Shown one piece after another: positions 39,146 through 49,343 of a stretch of DNA of 64,000 bases. The notes beneath the pieces are model-generated. The model saw only the letters and a list, made by a program, of their open reading frames with translations, was not told the DNA's origin and made no database searches. The position numbers were made by a program, and so were the translations under genes. This DNA comes from Hydrogenophaga sp. GTDB lineage: Bacteria; Pseudomonadota; Gammaproteobacteria; Burkholderiales; Burkholderiaceae_C. The DNA lies in assembly GCF_019264445.1 (NCBI RefSeq), contig NZ_JAHVAB010000079.1, positions 28,851-92,850 on the forward strand, in the 5' to 3' direction. Within the stretch, counting starts at the first letter, position 1; each line of letters begins with the position of its first letter.

Positions 39146-40582
39146 ATGAGCATCACCCCCGTCATCCTTTGCGGAGGCTCAGGCACCCGCCTGTGGCCGC
39201 TGAGCCGTCAGAGTTTTCCCAAACAGTTTGTGCCCCTTGTCGGCAACAAGAGCCTGCTGCAACTGACACTGGACCGACTCGCCTGGTGTGACAACCCCGT
39301 CATTTGTGTGGCCGCCGAAGACCATCGCTTTCTGGTGGCCGATGCGATTGAAGCGGAAAACGTGCCGGGCCAGGTGCTGCTGGAGCCCGCCGCGCGCAAC
39401 ACGGCCGCTGCGATGGCCTTGGCAGCATTGCTTGCCCGTGCGGCAAACAACGCCGACCCGCTCCTGCTGTTCTGCCCCTCAGACCACCACATACCCGATG
39501 CGGCCGCCTTCGCCAAAACCATTCGCGAAGGTGTTCCGGCGGCTGAGGCGGGTGCCATCGTCACCTTTGGTGTGGTGCCCAGCTTCCCCAGCAGTGCTTA
39601 CGGCTACATCCAGCAGGGAGATGAGCGGGCAGATGGCAGCCGCCAGGTGGCGCGCTTCATCGAAAAGCCCGCTCCGGCCGCGGCGCAGGCCCTGCTGCTG
39701 CAGGGCCATGTGCTGTGGAACGCGGGCATCTTTTTGACCCGGGCCAGCACACTGCTCGCAGCGCTGGCGCAACACGCTGCCGACATCCTGCAGTCGTGCG
39801 AAAACGCGATGGCAGCGCCGCGCGAGGACACGGTGGGTCAAATCCACTTTGTGCGGCCGCAGGCCGAACCGTTCTTGTCCTGCCGATCGCAGAGCATCGA
39901 TTACGCGGTCATGGAGCCCCACGACAATGTGGCGGTGGTCCCCTTCCAGGGACAGTGGAGCGACGTCGGAAGCTGGAACGCCGTGGCCGAACTCACCGAT
40001 GCCGACGATGCGGGCAACCGCATCACCGGGCAGGGGCATGCGCTGAACGCGCGCAACACCTTCATCCACGCGCCGGGCCGAACAGTGGTGGCGCTCGGCA
40101 CACAAGACCTTCTGATCATCGACACGCCAGACGCCTTGCTGGTCGCCCAACGCGACCATGCCGAACAGGTGAAAGACGTGGTGGCCCATCTCGCACAGCG
40201 ACAGATTCCCCAGGCCGCCATGCACCGGCGCGTGGCCCGTCCCTGGGGTTGGTACGACAGTGTCGACATGGGCGAGCGGTTCCAGGTCAAACGCATCGGC
40301 GTCAAACCCGGTGCCTCCCTTAGCCTGCAGAAGCACCATCACCGCGCCGAGCACTGGATCATTGTCAAGGGGACCGCAGAGGTCACGCGGGGCCAGGAGG
40401 TCTACCTGCTCTCTGAAAACCAGTCCACCTATATTCCCATCGGCGAAGTGCACCGGCTGCACAACCCCGGGAAGATGGTGCTGGAGATGATCGAGGTGCA
40501 ATCGGGCAGCTACCTGGGCGAAGACGACATTGTTCGGCTCGAGGACATCTATGGCCGCCAGCCCGAACCTGCCAAAAAATGA
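39146..40582 (+). CDS. manC: Mannose-1-phosphate guanylyltransferase / mannose-6-phosphate isomerase
   Basis: 478 residues, bifunctional type II layout. The N-terminal nucleotidyltransferase begins with LCGGSGTRLWPLSRQSFPKQF (residues 8-28). The C-terminal cupin isomerase domain has PWGWYDSVDMGERF and the metal site QKHHHRAEHW. It makes GDP-mannose from mannose-6-phosphate for surface polysaccharides. It lies 4 bp before galE, so a sugar-nucleotide operon is likely. Confidence 0.95.
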   Translation: MSITPVILCGGSGTRLWPLSRQSFPKQFVPLVGNKSLLQLTLDRLAWCDNPVICVAAEDHRFLVADAIEAENVPGQVLLEPAARNTAAAMALAALLARAANNADPLLLFCPSDHHIPDAAAFAKTIREGVPAAEAGAIVTFGVVPSFPSSAYGYIQQGDERADGSRQVARFIEKPAPAAAQALLLQGHVLWNAGIFLTRASTLLAALAQHAADILQSCENAMAAPREDTVGQIHFVRPQAEPFLSCRSQSIDYAVMEPHDNVAVVPFQGQWSDVGSWNAVAELTDADDAGNRITGQGHALNARNTFIHAPGRTVVALGTQDLLIIDTPDALLVAQRDHAEQVKDVVAHLAQRQIPQAAMHRRVARPWGWYDSVDMGERFQVKRIGVKPGASLSLQKHHHRAEHWIIVKGTAEVTRGQEVYLLSENQSTYIPIGEVHRLHNPGKMVLEMIEVQSGSYLGEDDIVRLEDIYGRQPEPAKK

Positions 40583-40586
40583 GGCC

Positions 40587-41618
40587 ATGAAGATTCTGCT
40601 CACCGGAGGCGCGGGCTACATCGGCAGCCACACCGCCGTGGCCTTGATCGAGGCAGGCTTCGAGCCCGTGGTGCTCGACAACTTTGCCAACAGCCATCCG
40701 CTGGTGCTGGATCGCCTGGCGCGCATCACAGGCCGGCCGGTGTCTCTGGAGCGCGGTGACGTGCTGGACACCGCGTGGCTGCAAGATGTGCTGCGCCGCC
40801 ACAGGCCCGTCGGGGTGATTCACTTCGCGGGAGACAAAGCGGTGGGCGAAAGCGTGGCCCAGCCCCTCAAGTACTTCCACAACAACATCGGCGGTGCAGT
40901 CAGCCTGATGCGTGCAATGAGCGCGGTGCACGCCGAGGACACCACCCTGACGCCCACACTGGTGTTCTCCAGCAGCGCCACCGTGTATGGCGACCCGGCT
41001 TCAGTGCCCATCACCGAGAGCTTCCCGCGAAGCCACACCAACCCATACGGTCACAGCAAGCTGGTCATTGAAGACATGCTGGCGGCGGTATGCGCTGCCA
41101 ACCCGGCGTGGCGGGTGGGCACCCTGCGTTACTTCAATCCGGTGGGCGCACACCCCAGCGGTCTGATGGGCGAAGACCCCAGCGGCATTCCCAACAACCT
41201 GATGCCGTACGTGGCTCAGGTGGCCGTGGGGCAGCGCGAGCACCTCAACGTGTACGGCAACGACTACCCCACGCCCGATGGCACAGGTGTGCGCGACTAC
41301 ATCCACGTGCAGGACCTGGCCGCCGGACATGTGGCAGCGATCCAGGCCTTGCTGGGCCGGAGCGAGAGCTTCACCGTGAATCTGGGCACTGGCCAAGGGC
41401 ACAGCGTGCTGGACGTTGTGCACGCATTCGAAAAGGCCAGTGGACGCCCCATTCCCTACCAGATCGCACCGCGCCGTGCGGGCGACGTGGCGCAATGCTG
41501 GGCCGATCCGGCATTGGCCTTGCGCCTGCTGGGTTGGCAGGCGAAGCACTCGCTGGATGAAATGTGCGCCGACACCTGGCGCTGGCAGAGCGCCAACCCC
41601 ACGGGCTACAGGGGTTGA
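40587..41618 (+). CDS. galE: UDP-glucose 4-epimerase
   Basis: 343 residues from the ATG at 40587. It has the Rossmann motif GGAGYIGSH, active-site Ser130 (SSSATVYG), Tyr154 and Lys158 (YGHSK). It interconverts UDP-glucose and UDP-galactose. It acts downstream of GalU and lies next to ManC, suggesting supply of precursors for polysaccharide. Confidence 0.96.
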   Translation: MKILLTGGAGYIGSHTAVALIEAGFEPVVLDNFANSHPLVLDRLARITGRPVSLERGDVLDTAWLQDVLRRHRPVGVIHFAGDKAVGESVAQPLKYFHNNIGGAVSLMRAMSAVHAEDTTLTPTLVFSSSATVYGDPASVPITESFPRSHTNPYGHSKLVIEDMLAAVCAANPAWRVGTLRYFNPVGAHPSGLMGEDPSGIPNNLMPYVAQVAVGQREHLNVYGNDYPTPDGTGVRDYIHVQDLAAGHVAAIQALLGRSESFTVNLGTGQGHSVLDVVHAFEKASGRPIPYQIAPRRAGDVAQCWADPALALRLLGWQAKHSLDEMCADTWRWQSANPTGYRG

Positions 41619-41621
41619 GAA

Positions 41622-41643
41622 CGGCGGGCTGCTGCGCCCGCCG
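41622..41643 (+). terminator. Hairpin between convergent galE and S49 peptidase genes
   Basis: An 8-bp perfect stem (CGGCGGGC / GCCCGCCG) with a 6-nt loop fills most of the 33-bp gap between two convergent stop codons. It lacks a T run on either strand, so it may be a bidirectional pause or stability hairpin rather than a strong terminator. Confidence 0.45.
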
Positions 41644-41651
41644 GATTCGCG

Positions 41652-42632
41652 TTACTTGAGCTGAACGCCCGCTGCGCGGGCTGCCAGGAACATGCCTTCA
41701 CCCATGCTGGCGCCAAAGCGCTTGGCCAGGCGCAGGCCCACGTTTTCACGGCGGGTGTAGTCCACGATCTCCTCGGCCTTGATGACCTCGCGCGCCACGT
41801 AGTCCAGGTTGCCCAGACCGTCGGCCAGGCCCAGAGCGACCGCCTGTTGACCATTCCACACCAGCCCGCTGAACGTATCGCTGGTCTCTTTCAGGCGCGT
41901 ACCGCGCCCTTTTTTCACCACCTCGATGAACTGGGTATGGATTTCGCCGAGCATGTTCTGGATGTAGGCACGTTGAGCCTCGTCCTGCGGGCTGAAGGGA
42001 TCCAGCATGGCCTTGTTGGCACCGGCGGTGACCAGTCGGCGTTCAATCCCAAGCTTGTCCATCAGCCCTGTAAAACCGAAGCCATCCATGAGAACACCAA
42101 TGCTGCCCACCAGGCTGGCCTTGTCGACGTAGATGTCGTCGGCGGCGGCAGCGATGTAGTACGCGGCAGACGCGCAGGTTTCTTCAACCACCGCGTACAC
42201 CTTCTTGTTGTGCAGGGCCTTGAGGCGCGTGATTTCGTCGTTGATGATGCCGGCCTGTACCGGGCTGCCACCGGGCGAGTTGATCAGCAACACCACCGCC
42301 TGCGCGCCTTCGTCCTCGAATGCGGACCGCAGCGAAGCCACCACATACTCTGCGCTGGCCTCCGCCCCGCTCGCGATCTCGCCCTTGATGTCCACCACCG
42401 CCGTGTGGGGCGTGCTGACCGTCGTGGTCGTGTTGCTGGTGTAGGCAAACCAGGCGATCGCGCCAAAGATGGCGAGCCAGAGCAGCCGGCTGAACATCTT
42501 CCAGCGGCGCGCAGACTGCTGTTCACGGATGGTCGCGAAGACCAGCTTTTCCAGTGTGGCGCGCTCCCAGGCGACGCTCTGTGTGCGATCGCTGGAGGCG
42601 TGGGCGGACGGGCTGGACAGGTCGTCGTTCAT
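41652..42632 (-). CDS. S49 family signal-peptide peptidase (SppA-like)
   Basis: 326 residues. There is one N-terminal transmembrane segment (about 49-64). The Ser/Lys dyad is visible as Ser156 (ETCASAAYYIA) and Lys208 (AGANKAML); the 52-residue spacing equals that of Bacillus SppA (Ser147/Lys199). GSIGVLMDGF and LLINSPGGSPVQAG are further family motifs. It would digest cleaved signal peptides in the membrane. It lies 12 bp after the Rieske gene. Confidence 0.92.
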   Translation of the reverse strand: MNDDLSSPSAHASSDRTQSVAWERATLEKLVFATIREQQSARRWKMFSRLLWLAIFGAIAWFAYTSNTTTTVSTPHTAVVDIKGEIASGAEASAEYVVASLRSAFEDEGAQAVVLLINSPGGSPVQAGIINDEITRLKALHNKKVYAVVEETCASAAYYIAAAADDIYVDKASLVGSIGVLMDGFGFTGLMDKLGIERRLVTAGANKAMLDPFSPQDEAQRAYIQNMLGEIHTQFIEVVKKGRGTRLKETSDTFSGLVWNGQQAVALGLADGLGNLDYVAREVIKAEEIVDYTRRENVGLRLAKRFGASMGEGMFLAARAAGVQLK

Positions 42633-42644
42633 GGTTCAAGGCTC

Positions 42645-43025
42645 TCAGAATTCAAGGGGTTTGAGGTGGTATTGTGACCGCCAGTGCACCACGCCGTCGT
42701 GCTCGACCAGCTCGATCTTGACCAGCCCGCCCCGGCATGGCCCGCCGCTGCAGGCACCGGTGTCCGGGGCATAAACGGCACCGTGGGTGGCGCACAACAG
42801 CCATTGGCCGCTGTCGTCGAAGAATCGGTCAGGCTGCCAGTCCATTTCCATGGCCACGTGGGCACACCGGTTCAGGTACGCATGCGGCTGTCCCCGGTAG
42901 CGCACGGCAAACGCCCGGCAGGTCTGGCCAGCGTACACCACGTCGAACGACACCGCCCGCCCCCCGTTGACCAGGTCCCTGCTGTTGCACAGTGGGTAGA
43001 CCGGATCGTCGGCGGGGATGGTCAT
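42645..43025 (-). CDS. Rieske [2Fe-2S] domain protein
   Basis: 126 residues from the ATG at 43025. The cluster ligands are Cys54 and His56 (NRCAH) and Cys78 and His81 (LLCATHG). It has no transmembrane segment and no catalytic domain, so it is a small soluble ferredoxin-like Rieske protein. Partner unknown. It lies between a HAD phosphatase gene and the S49 peptidase gene, a grouping I recall from related Comamonadaceae. Confidence 0.9.
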   Translation of the reverse strand: MTIPADDPVYPLCNSRDLVNGGRAVSFDVVYAGQTCRAFAVRYRGQPHAYLNRCAHVAMEMDWQPDRFFDDSGQWLLCATHGAVYAPDTGACSGGPCRGGLVKIELVEHDGVVHWRSQYHLKPLEF

Positions 43026-43032
43026 GATGGCC

Positions 43033-43692
43033 TCAGGCGTGCGCGTTGAGCCAGTCGTGCAACTCGCGCACCGAATGCGCGATGTGCAACGGGTTGAGGA
43101 CGGCAAAGCTGTCAGGCTCGTGGGCGCCGTAGCTCACCCCCACGCTGGCGCATCCCGCGTTCACCGCCATTTGCAGGTCATGTGTGGTGTCGCCAATCAT
43201 GAGCGTGCGCTCCGGCGCAACGCCGAACTCACGCATGAGTTCGTGCAGCATGCGCGGGTGGGGTTTGCCTGCGGTTTCATCGGCCGTGCGCGACCCATCG
43301 AACACGCCCTGCAGCTCCACGGTGCGCAACACCTCGTTGAGGCCCTGACGGCTTTTGCCGGTGGCCACCGTGAGCCAGTGCTGCCGCTGCTTGAGTTCGG
43401 CCAGCAGGGGCAGCACGCCCTCAAACAGACTGAGCTCGTGCTGCTGTGCAATGTAATGGTGCCGGTAGCGCTGCCCCAGCTCCGGGTACTTTTCAGGAGG
43501 CACATCGGGTGCGGCGTGCGCCAGCGCCTGCATGAGCCCCATGCCGATGACGTAGCTGGCGGCCTCGCGCGACGGCGGCGCCCCTCCCACATCGACGACG
43601 GCTGCCTGGATGCAGCGCGTGATGAGCGCCGTGGAATCGAACAGGGTACCGTCCCAGTCGAAAGCGATGAGGTCGAATTGGCGTGCACGCAT
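43033..43692 (-). CDS. HAD-family hydrolase, phosphoglycolate phosphatase-like
   Basis: 219 residues from the ATG at 43692. The first HAD motif supplies Asp12 and Asp14 (FDWDGTLFDS), then VATGKSRQGL (motif II), a Lys in GKPHP (motif III) and MIGDTTHDLQMA (motif IV). The cap is of the C1 helical type, as in Gph and PGMB. Substrate cannot be fixed from sequence alone. It starts 5 bp after the fghA stop. Confidence 0.88.
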   Translation of the reverse strand: MRARQFDLIAFDWDGTLFDSTALITRCIQAAVVDVGGAPPSREAASYVIGMGLMQALAHAAPDVPPEKYPELGQRYRHHYIAQQHELSLFEGVLPLLAELKQRQHWLTVATGKSRQGLNEVLRTVELQGVFDGSRTADETAGKPHPRMLHELMREFGVAPERTLMIGDTTHDLQMAVNAGCASVGVSYGAHEPDSFAVLNPLHIAHSVRELHDWLNAHA

Positions 43693-43696
43693 GGGT

Positions 43697-44541
43697 TCAG
43701 TGGGCCGCCAGCGTCTGCGCGTGGTGGCGCAGATGGTCTTCAACAAAGGTGGCAATGAAGAAGTAACCGTGGTCGTAGCCTTCGTGTCGGCGCAGCGTCA
43801 GCGCTTGCCCTGCCCGCTTGCAGGCCGCCTCAAACAAGTGCGGGTGCAACTGGGCAGCCAGAAAGTTGTCCGCCAGGCCTTGATCGATCAAGAGCGGCGG
43901 CACCTTGCGCCCGGCTTTCACGAGCTCCGTGGCATCGTGCTCCGCCCAGGCGGCGCGGTCGTCGCCCAGATAACCGGTGAACGCCTTTTCGCCCCAAGGG
44001 CACTGGGTGGGCGCGGCAATGGGGGCTAAGGCCGACACGCTTTGAAAAAGTGAGGGGTGGCGCAAGGCCAGCGTGAGTGCGCCGTGCCCGCCCATGGAGT
44101 GGCCGAACACCCCCACACGGTCGGCGCGCGCCGCAAAGCTCGAGAGCACACACTCACGCAGCTCCTGGGTGATCCAGCTCTCCATGCGGAAGTGCTTCGC
44201 CCAGGGGGCCTGCGTGGCATCGAGGTAGAAGCCGGCACCGTGGCCGAAATCCCACGCGGCGCTGGCGCCTTCAATGCCGGTGTCGCGCGGACTGGTATCG
44301 GGCGTCACCAGCATGAGTCCTAGCTCGGCGGCAACGCGCTGCGCACCCGCCTTGATGGCAAAGGTTTCCTCGGTGCAAGTGAGTCCCGCGAGGAAAAACA
44401 ACACCGGTACCGGCCCCTGCGCAGCCTGCGGTGGCACGAACACGCCGAACTTCATGGGCAAGCCGATCACCGCCGACGCATGCCGGTAATAGCCCTGTAC
44501 GCCGCAAAAGCAGCGGTGCTCGCTGAGCGTCTCCAGCGCCA

Positions 44542-44542
<1 letters not shown>
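43697..44542 (-). CDS. fghA: S-formylglutathione hydrolase
   Basis: 281 residues, esterase D family. The nucleophile is Ser149 in GHSMGGHGAL; the acid is in LIDQGLADNF and the His in GYDHGYFF. The early motif LAGLTCTEETF forms the oxyanion region. It releases formate from S-formylglutathione. It shares one base with the frmA stop, so the two formaldehyde-detoxification enzymes are coupled. Confidence 0.97.
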
Positions 44543-45648
<1,106 letters not shown>

Positions 45649-45669
45649 GGTGTGCTCTGCTCGAAGGTA

Positions 45670-45683
45670 GTGAAATCGGTCAC
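45670..45683. promoter_or_regulatory. Possible CRP/FNR-type site upstream of frmA
   Basis: GTGAAATCGGTCAC is a perfect GTGA-N6-TCAC inverted repeat, 21 bp upstream of the frmA start. It resembles the core of a CRP-family site. The closeness to the start suggests repression if it is real. A short motif like this can occur by chance. Confidence 0.25.
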
Positions 45684-45769
45684 GAGGTTACCGCAGATCA
45701 AATACCTTCATGTGGCGCCCGATGAACCCATCGCGCCCCTGCGCCAAGCGCAACCAGGCCGCGCCGGCC

Positions 45770-46966
45770 TCACTCCACCTTGGCGCCCGCCTTGAACCAC
45801 TGCCCGATCAGCGCGCGCTCTTCCTCCGTCAGGCCGGTGGCGTTGTTCATGGGCATGGCGCGGGTGACCACCGCCTGCTGATACACCGCCTGGGCGTGCT
45901 GCTTGAGGGCATCAGGCGAATCAAGCCGAACGTTTTTGGACTGCAGCGCTTCCCCGTGGCACATGGTGCAACGTTGCTCGATCACAGGCTTGATCTGCGC
46001 ATAGCTCACGGTGGCAGGCACCGCCACCGCCTGCACCGGCGCGGGCCTGAGCCAGACGATGAGGGCCAGCAGCGCCACCACACCCGCCACGGCGTAGGGC
46101 CAGGGGTGCTTGTTGCGGCCCAGCTTGTAGCCGTGGCGCATGACGAAGAACTGGCGGATGGCAGCGCCGGCGAACATCATGCCGATGAGGATCAACCAGT
46201 TCTGGGGGTGTGAGTAGGTGAAGCTGTAGTGGTTGCTCAGCATGGCAAACACCACCGGCAGCGTGAAGTACGTGTTGTGCACGCTGCGCTGCTTGCCGCG
46301 CTTGCCGTGGATGGGGTCCACAGGGCGGCCTGCCTTGAGGTCGGCCACCACCGTGCGCTGGCCCGGGATGATCCAGAAGAACACGTTGGCGCTCATGGCG
46401 GTGGCGAGCATCGCACCCATCAGCAGGAACGCCGCGCGCCCGGCAAACAACTGGGTCGCCAGCCACGCGGCAAAGCACACCAGCACGAGCACCAGCGCCC
46501 CCACCTTGGCGTCACCGTTGTCCTTTTGACCCAGCGTGCGGCAGATGGCGTCGTACAGCAACCAGAACACCACCAGGAATGCCAGCGCGGTGGCAATGGC
46601 CGCAGCCGGCGACCACACGAACACCTTCGGGTCGATCAGGTAGACGCTCGGGCTCCAGAGGTAGGAAATGAGAAAGAGCGCGAAGCCCGAGAGCCAGGTG
46701 GAGTAGCTCTCCCAGTAGAACCAGTGCAGGTGCTCGGGCAGCTTCGGCGGCGACACCGCGAACTTCACGGGGTGGTAGAAGCCGCCACCGTGCAGCGCCC
46801 AGAGCTCACCGCTCACGCCGTCTTTCTTGAGTTGCTCGTCTTGCGGCGGCGTCAGGCTGCTGTCCAGAAAGACGAAGTAGAAGGACGAGCCAATCCAGGC
46901 GATGGCCACGATGACGTGCAGCCAGCGAAGCAGCAGATTGGCCCAGTCGAGCAGGTAGGTTTCCAT
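45770..46966 (-). CDS. puuD: Membrane urate oxidase with cytochrome c domain (PuuD)
   Basis: 398 residues. About eight transmembrane segments make up the N-terminal urate hydroxylase domain (starting WANLLLRWLHVIVAIAWIGSSFYFVFLD). The C-terminal domain binds one heme c through Cys333, Cys336 and His337 (CTMCH), with a Met ligand in RAMPMNN. In the known PuuD of Agrobacterium the enzyme converts urate to 5-hydroxyisourate and passes electrons to the respiratory chain, without H2O2. It is preceded by a perfect GTATAC-centred palindrome at 47083-47098. Confidence 0.93.
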   Translation of the reverse strand: METYLLDWANLLLRWLHVIVAIAWIGSSFYFVFLDSSLTPPQDEQLKKDGVSGELWALHGGGFYHPVKFAVSPPKLPEHLHWFYWESYSTWLSGFALFLISYLWSPSVYLIDPKVFVWSPAAAIATALAFLVVFWLLYDAICRTLGQKDNGDAKVGALVLVLVCFAAWLATQLFAGRAAFLLMGAMLATAMSANVFFWIIPGQRTVVADLKAGRPVDPIHGKRGKQRSVHNTYFTLPVVFAMLSNHYSFTYSHPQNWLILIGMMFAGAAIRQFFVMRHGYKLGRNKHPWPYAVAGVVALLALIVWLRPAPVQAVAVPATVSYAQIKPVIEQRCTMCHGEALQSKNVRLDSPDALKQHAQAVYQQAVVTRAMPMNNATGLTEEERALIGQWFKAGAKVE

Positions 46967-47082
46967 GGCACCTCAATGCAAGGTCAGAACTTGCGACTCA
47001 CCACCGCGGGCGCTCTGAGTCGTCTGAGGGCCGCGCATGGGCGTGGAGTTTCCACACCCAGCTCCGCTGCGACCGGATCGCC

Positions 47083-47098
47083 AAAGTGTATACACTTT
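47083..47098. promoter_or_regulatory. Candidate purine-regulon operator upstream of puuD
   Basis: AAAGTGTATACACTTT, a perfect 16-bp palindrome, identical to the site at 52225-52240. It lies 116 bp before the puuD start and 75 bp from the end of the gntR gene. Its symmetry and spacing suit a dimeric GntR-family regulator. Confidence 0.7.
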
Positions 47099-47173
47099 CT
47101 GAAGACAACCGCTGCCGGGTTAACCCTGAGCCCTCGCCTGTTGGCAAGCACGTGTCGTGCCACCCTGTCCCAC

Positions 47174-47920
47174 TCACATCATCAGCGCGTTAACCAGATC
47201 GAGCTGTCGATCTGGCCGGTCCTGGTTCAGATCCAGGCTGGCTTCGAGGCGGTGCAGGTGCTCCATCATGTTGGCCACCGCGTCGTCCACCTTGCCGGAC
47301 TCGCAGATGCGCAGGAACTGCTCGTGCTCGTCGGTGGAGCAATGCGCGTCGTTGGTGCTCTGGTAGAGCATGGCAATCAGCGAGCTTCGCGCCACAAGTT
47401 CGGTGACGATCTCAGCCAGCACCTGGTGACCGGCGGCCTCCGCCAACGCGACATGAAAGTCGCCCAGCAGCTTTTCGCGCACCACGCCCAGCGCCGGGGC
47501 TTTGAGGGTGGACCGTTCCACCCGCACGTGCTGGCGCAGCCGCTCGTAGTCGGCCCGCCTGGCCTTGGCGACAAACAGGCGCACGATCTGGCTTTCGACC
47601 AGCCGGCGCGCTGAAAACACCTCGCGCGCCTCCTGCACGCTGGGTTGGCACACAAAGGTGCCTTTGTCGGGAATGGTCTGGACGAGTTTGTCCTTGGCCA
47701 GCATCAGCAGCGCAGCGCGCACCTTCGTGCGGCTGACCGCATACACCCGGCCCAAGGCCTCTTCGCGCAGCCAGGTGCCGGGCGGAATGCGCTTTTCCAC
47801 GATGGCCGAGGCCACATCCTGGGCAATGCGCTCGACCGTGGGTCCGCGCTCTGCCGCGTCCAGCGCATCACCGGTGGGGACTGGGGCTTCACTCACCGGA
47901 TCGCTGCGTTTTCTGGCCAT
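47174..47920 (-). CDS. GntR-family regulator, FCD subfamily (copy 1)
   Basis: 248 residues. The winged helix-turn-helix covers about residues 28-92 (recognition helix around AVSRTKVRAALLML; wing DKGTFVCQPS). The FCD ligand domain has the metal-binding pair Asp154/His156 (LLGDFHVALAE) and a later DEHEQF. It is clearly paralogous to the regulator at 52266-52931 (shared LLGDFHV, VLAE and LMYQS-type blocks). It ends the racemase-NCS1-gntR unit and probably responds to a purine or ureide intermediate. Confidence 0.9.
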   Translation of the reverse strand: MARKRSDPVSEAPVPTGDALDAAERGPTVERIAQDVASAIVEKRIPPGTWLREEALGRVYAVSRTKVRAALLMLAKDKLVQTIPDKGTFVCQPSVQEAREVFSARRLVESQIVRLFVAKARRADYERLRQHVRVERSTLKAPALGVVREKLLGDFHVALAEAAGHQVLAEIVTELVARSSLIAMLYQSTNDAHCSTDEHEQFLRICESGKVDDAVANMMEHLHRLEASLDLNQDRPDRQLDLVNALMM

Positions 47921-47935
47921 GCGCGGATTCTAGGG

Positions 47936-49306
47936 TCAGGCCCGGCGCCCGCCTGCGGGCATCGACGTGCCAGCGACCTCGGATCCGTCCAGGAAGCGGC
48001 GGCATGGGGCCCAGTGGTTCATGAGGAGGTAATACGCCAGCCCGGCTGGCAGCAGGCTGGCGTACCAGCTGACCGCAGAGAAACTCAGCGCCACGCTCGC
48101 GCCCACACCCGTGGCGATGATGCCCGCCCAGTTCACCCCGCGGTAAGGTCCGTTCTCGTCGTACAGCTTCTGGATGTCGAGCCGGCGCCCGCGCAGGATG
48201 TAGTAGTCGACCACCAGCACAGCAAAGATGGGGCCAAGGAAAGCTGAATAGGTCTGCACAAAAATCTGCAGGCCACTGGCAGATTCATCGCGCACCAGCA
48301 CCCAAGGGAACGTGCAAAACGCGAGCAGGCCCACGACCACCGCCGACTTGCGAAACGACAGCTTGAACATGTCCATCAGCACATACGCGGGGGGCACCAC
48401 GTTGTTGAGCACGTTGGTGGTCACCTGCGCAAAGGCAATGAACAACAGCGTGGTCACCAGCAGCGGGGTGTTGTCCACGGCACTGGAAAACACCTTGATC
48501 GGATCGGCCACACCCGTGGCACCCGACACCATGAGCCCGATCAGGCCCATGAACAGCGTGGCGGGCAGGATGGACATGGAATAGAGGGTGGTGAGCAAAC
48601 CCGGGCGCACCTGCTTGTGCAGCTCGCGCGAATAGTCGCTGACGTTGAGCATCATCGTGCTGTAGATGCCCAGGAAGAGCATCGTTGCGCCCCAGAAGGG
48701 CATGCCCCAGGTGCCTTCGATGCTGGTGATCTTCTCGTTGATCTCGCCACCGAACTTGGCAATGACGGCGTAGAACATGTAGATCAGCGAAGCGAGGATG
48801 AACACGCTGCCCACGTTCTCCAGCCACTTGATGCCCTTGAAGCCGTACACCGACAGCGCAATCTGCAGCAGCTGAAACACGATGAACCAGACCACCAGGT
48901 TGTCGAAACCGAGCAGCGTGGCAGACACGGCATTGAGCGCCCCTGCGCCCACCCAACTCTGGAAGCCAAACCACACCACGGCGGGCACAGCACGCACCAG
49001 ACCCGGGAAGCGCGTTCCGGCAAAGCCAAAGGCCGTGCGCGCCTGCACCATGAACGGAATGCCGTATTTGTGGCCTGCCGCGCCATTGATGGTGAGCGCC
49101 ACGCCAATGACAAAACAGCCAATGGCGATGGCCACCGCCGTCTGCAGCAGGTTGAGCGTTCCCACCAGGCTTGAGCCCATGGCAAAGGTACCGATCGACA
49201 CGCATCCCCCCAGCCACGCGAGCAGGTAGGACCAGCGGTCCATGATGCGGGTTTCCTGTGGCGCCAGCGATTCCTCGCCGGCGGCCTTGTCGTTCGATGC
49301 ACTCAT
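47936..49306 (-). CDS. NCS1-family nucleobase/allantoin/hydantoin permease
   Basis: 456 residues from the ATG at 49306, chosen because GAGGAGAC lies 7 nt upstream. About 12 transmembrane segments. The NCS1 substrate-site pattern WFGFQSWVGAGAL resembles Mhp1 and PucI-type carriers, and the LNNVVPPAYVLMDM segment is also typical. The cation-coupled substrate is most likely allantoin, hydantoin or a nucleobase; the racemase next door favours allantoin or hydantoin. It lies 15 bp before gntR copy 1. Confidence 0.88.
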   Translation of the reverse strand: MSASNDKAAGEESLAPQETRIMDRWSYLLAWLGGCVSIGTFAMGSSLVGTLNLLQTAVAIAIGCFVIGVALTINGAAGHKYGIPFMVQARTAFGFAGTRFPGLVRAVPAVVWFGFQSWVGAGALNAVSATLLGFDNLVVWFIVFQLLQIALSVYGFKGIKWLENVGSVFILASLIYMFYAVIAKFGGEINEKITSIEGTWGMPFWGATMLFLGIYSTMMLNVSDYSRELHKQVRPGLLTTLYSMSILPATLFMGLIGLMVSGATGVADPIKVFSSAVDNTPLLVTTLLFIAFAQVTTNVLNNVVPPAYVLMDMFKLSFRKSAVVVGLLAFCTFPWVLVRDESASGLQIFVQTYSAFLGPIFAVLVVDYYILRGRRLDIQKLYDENGPYRGVNWAGIIATGVGASVALSFSAVSWYASLLPAGLAYYLLMNHWAPCRRFLDGSEVAGTSMPAGGRRA

Positions 49307-49343
49307 GAGTTGTCTCCTCGGTGGTGATGAAAGGATGCGCTTC

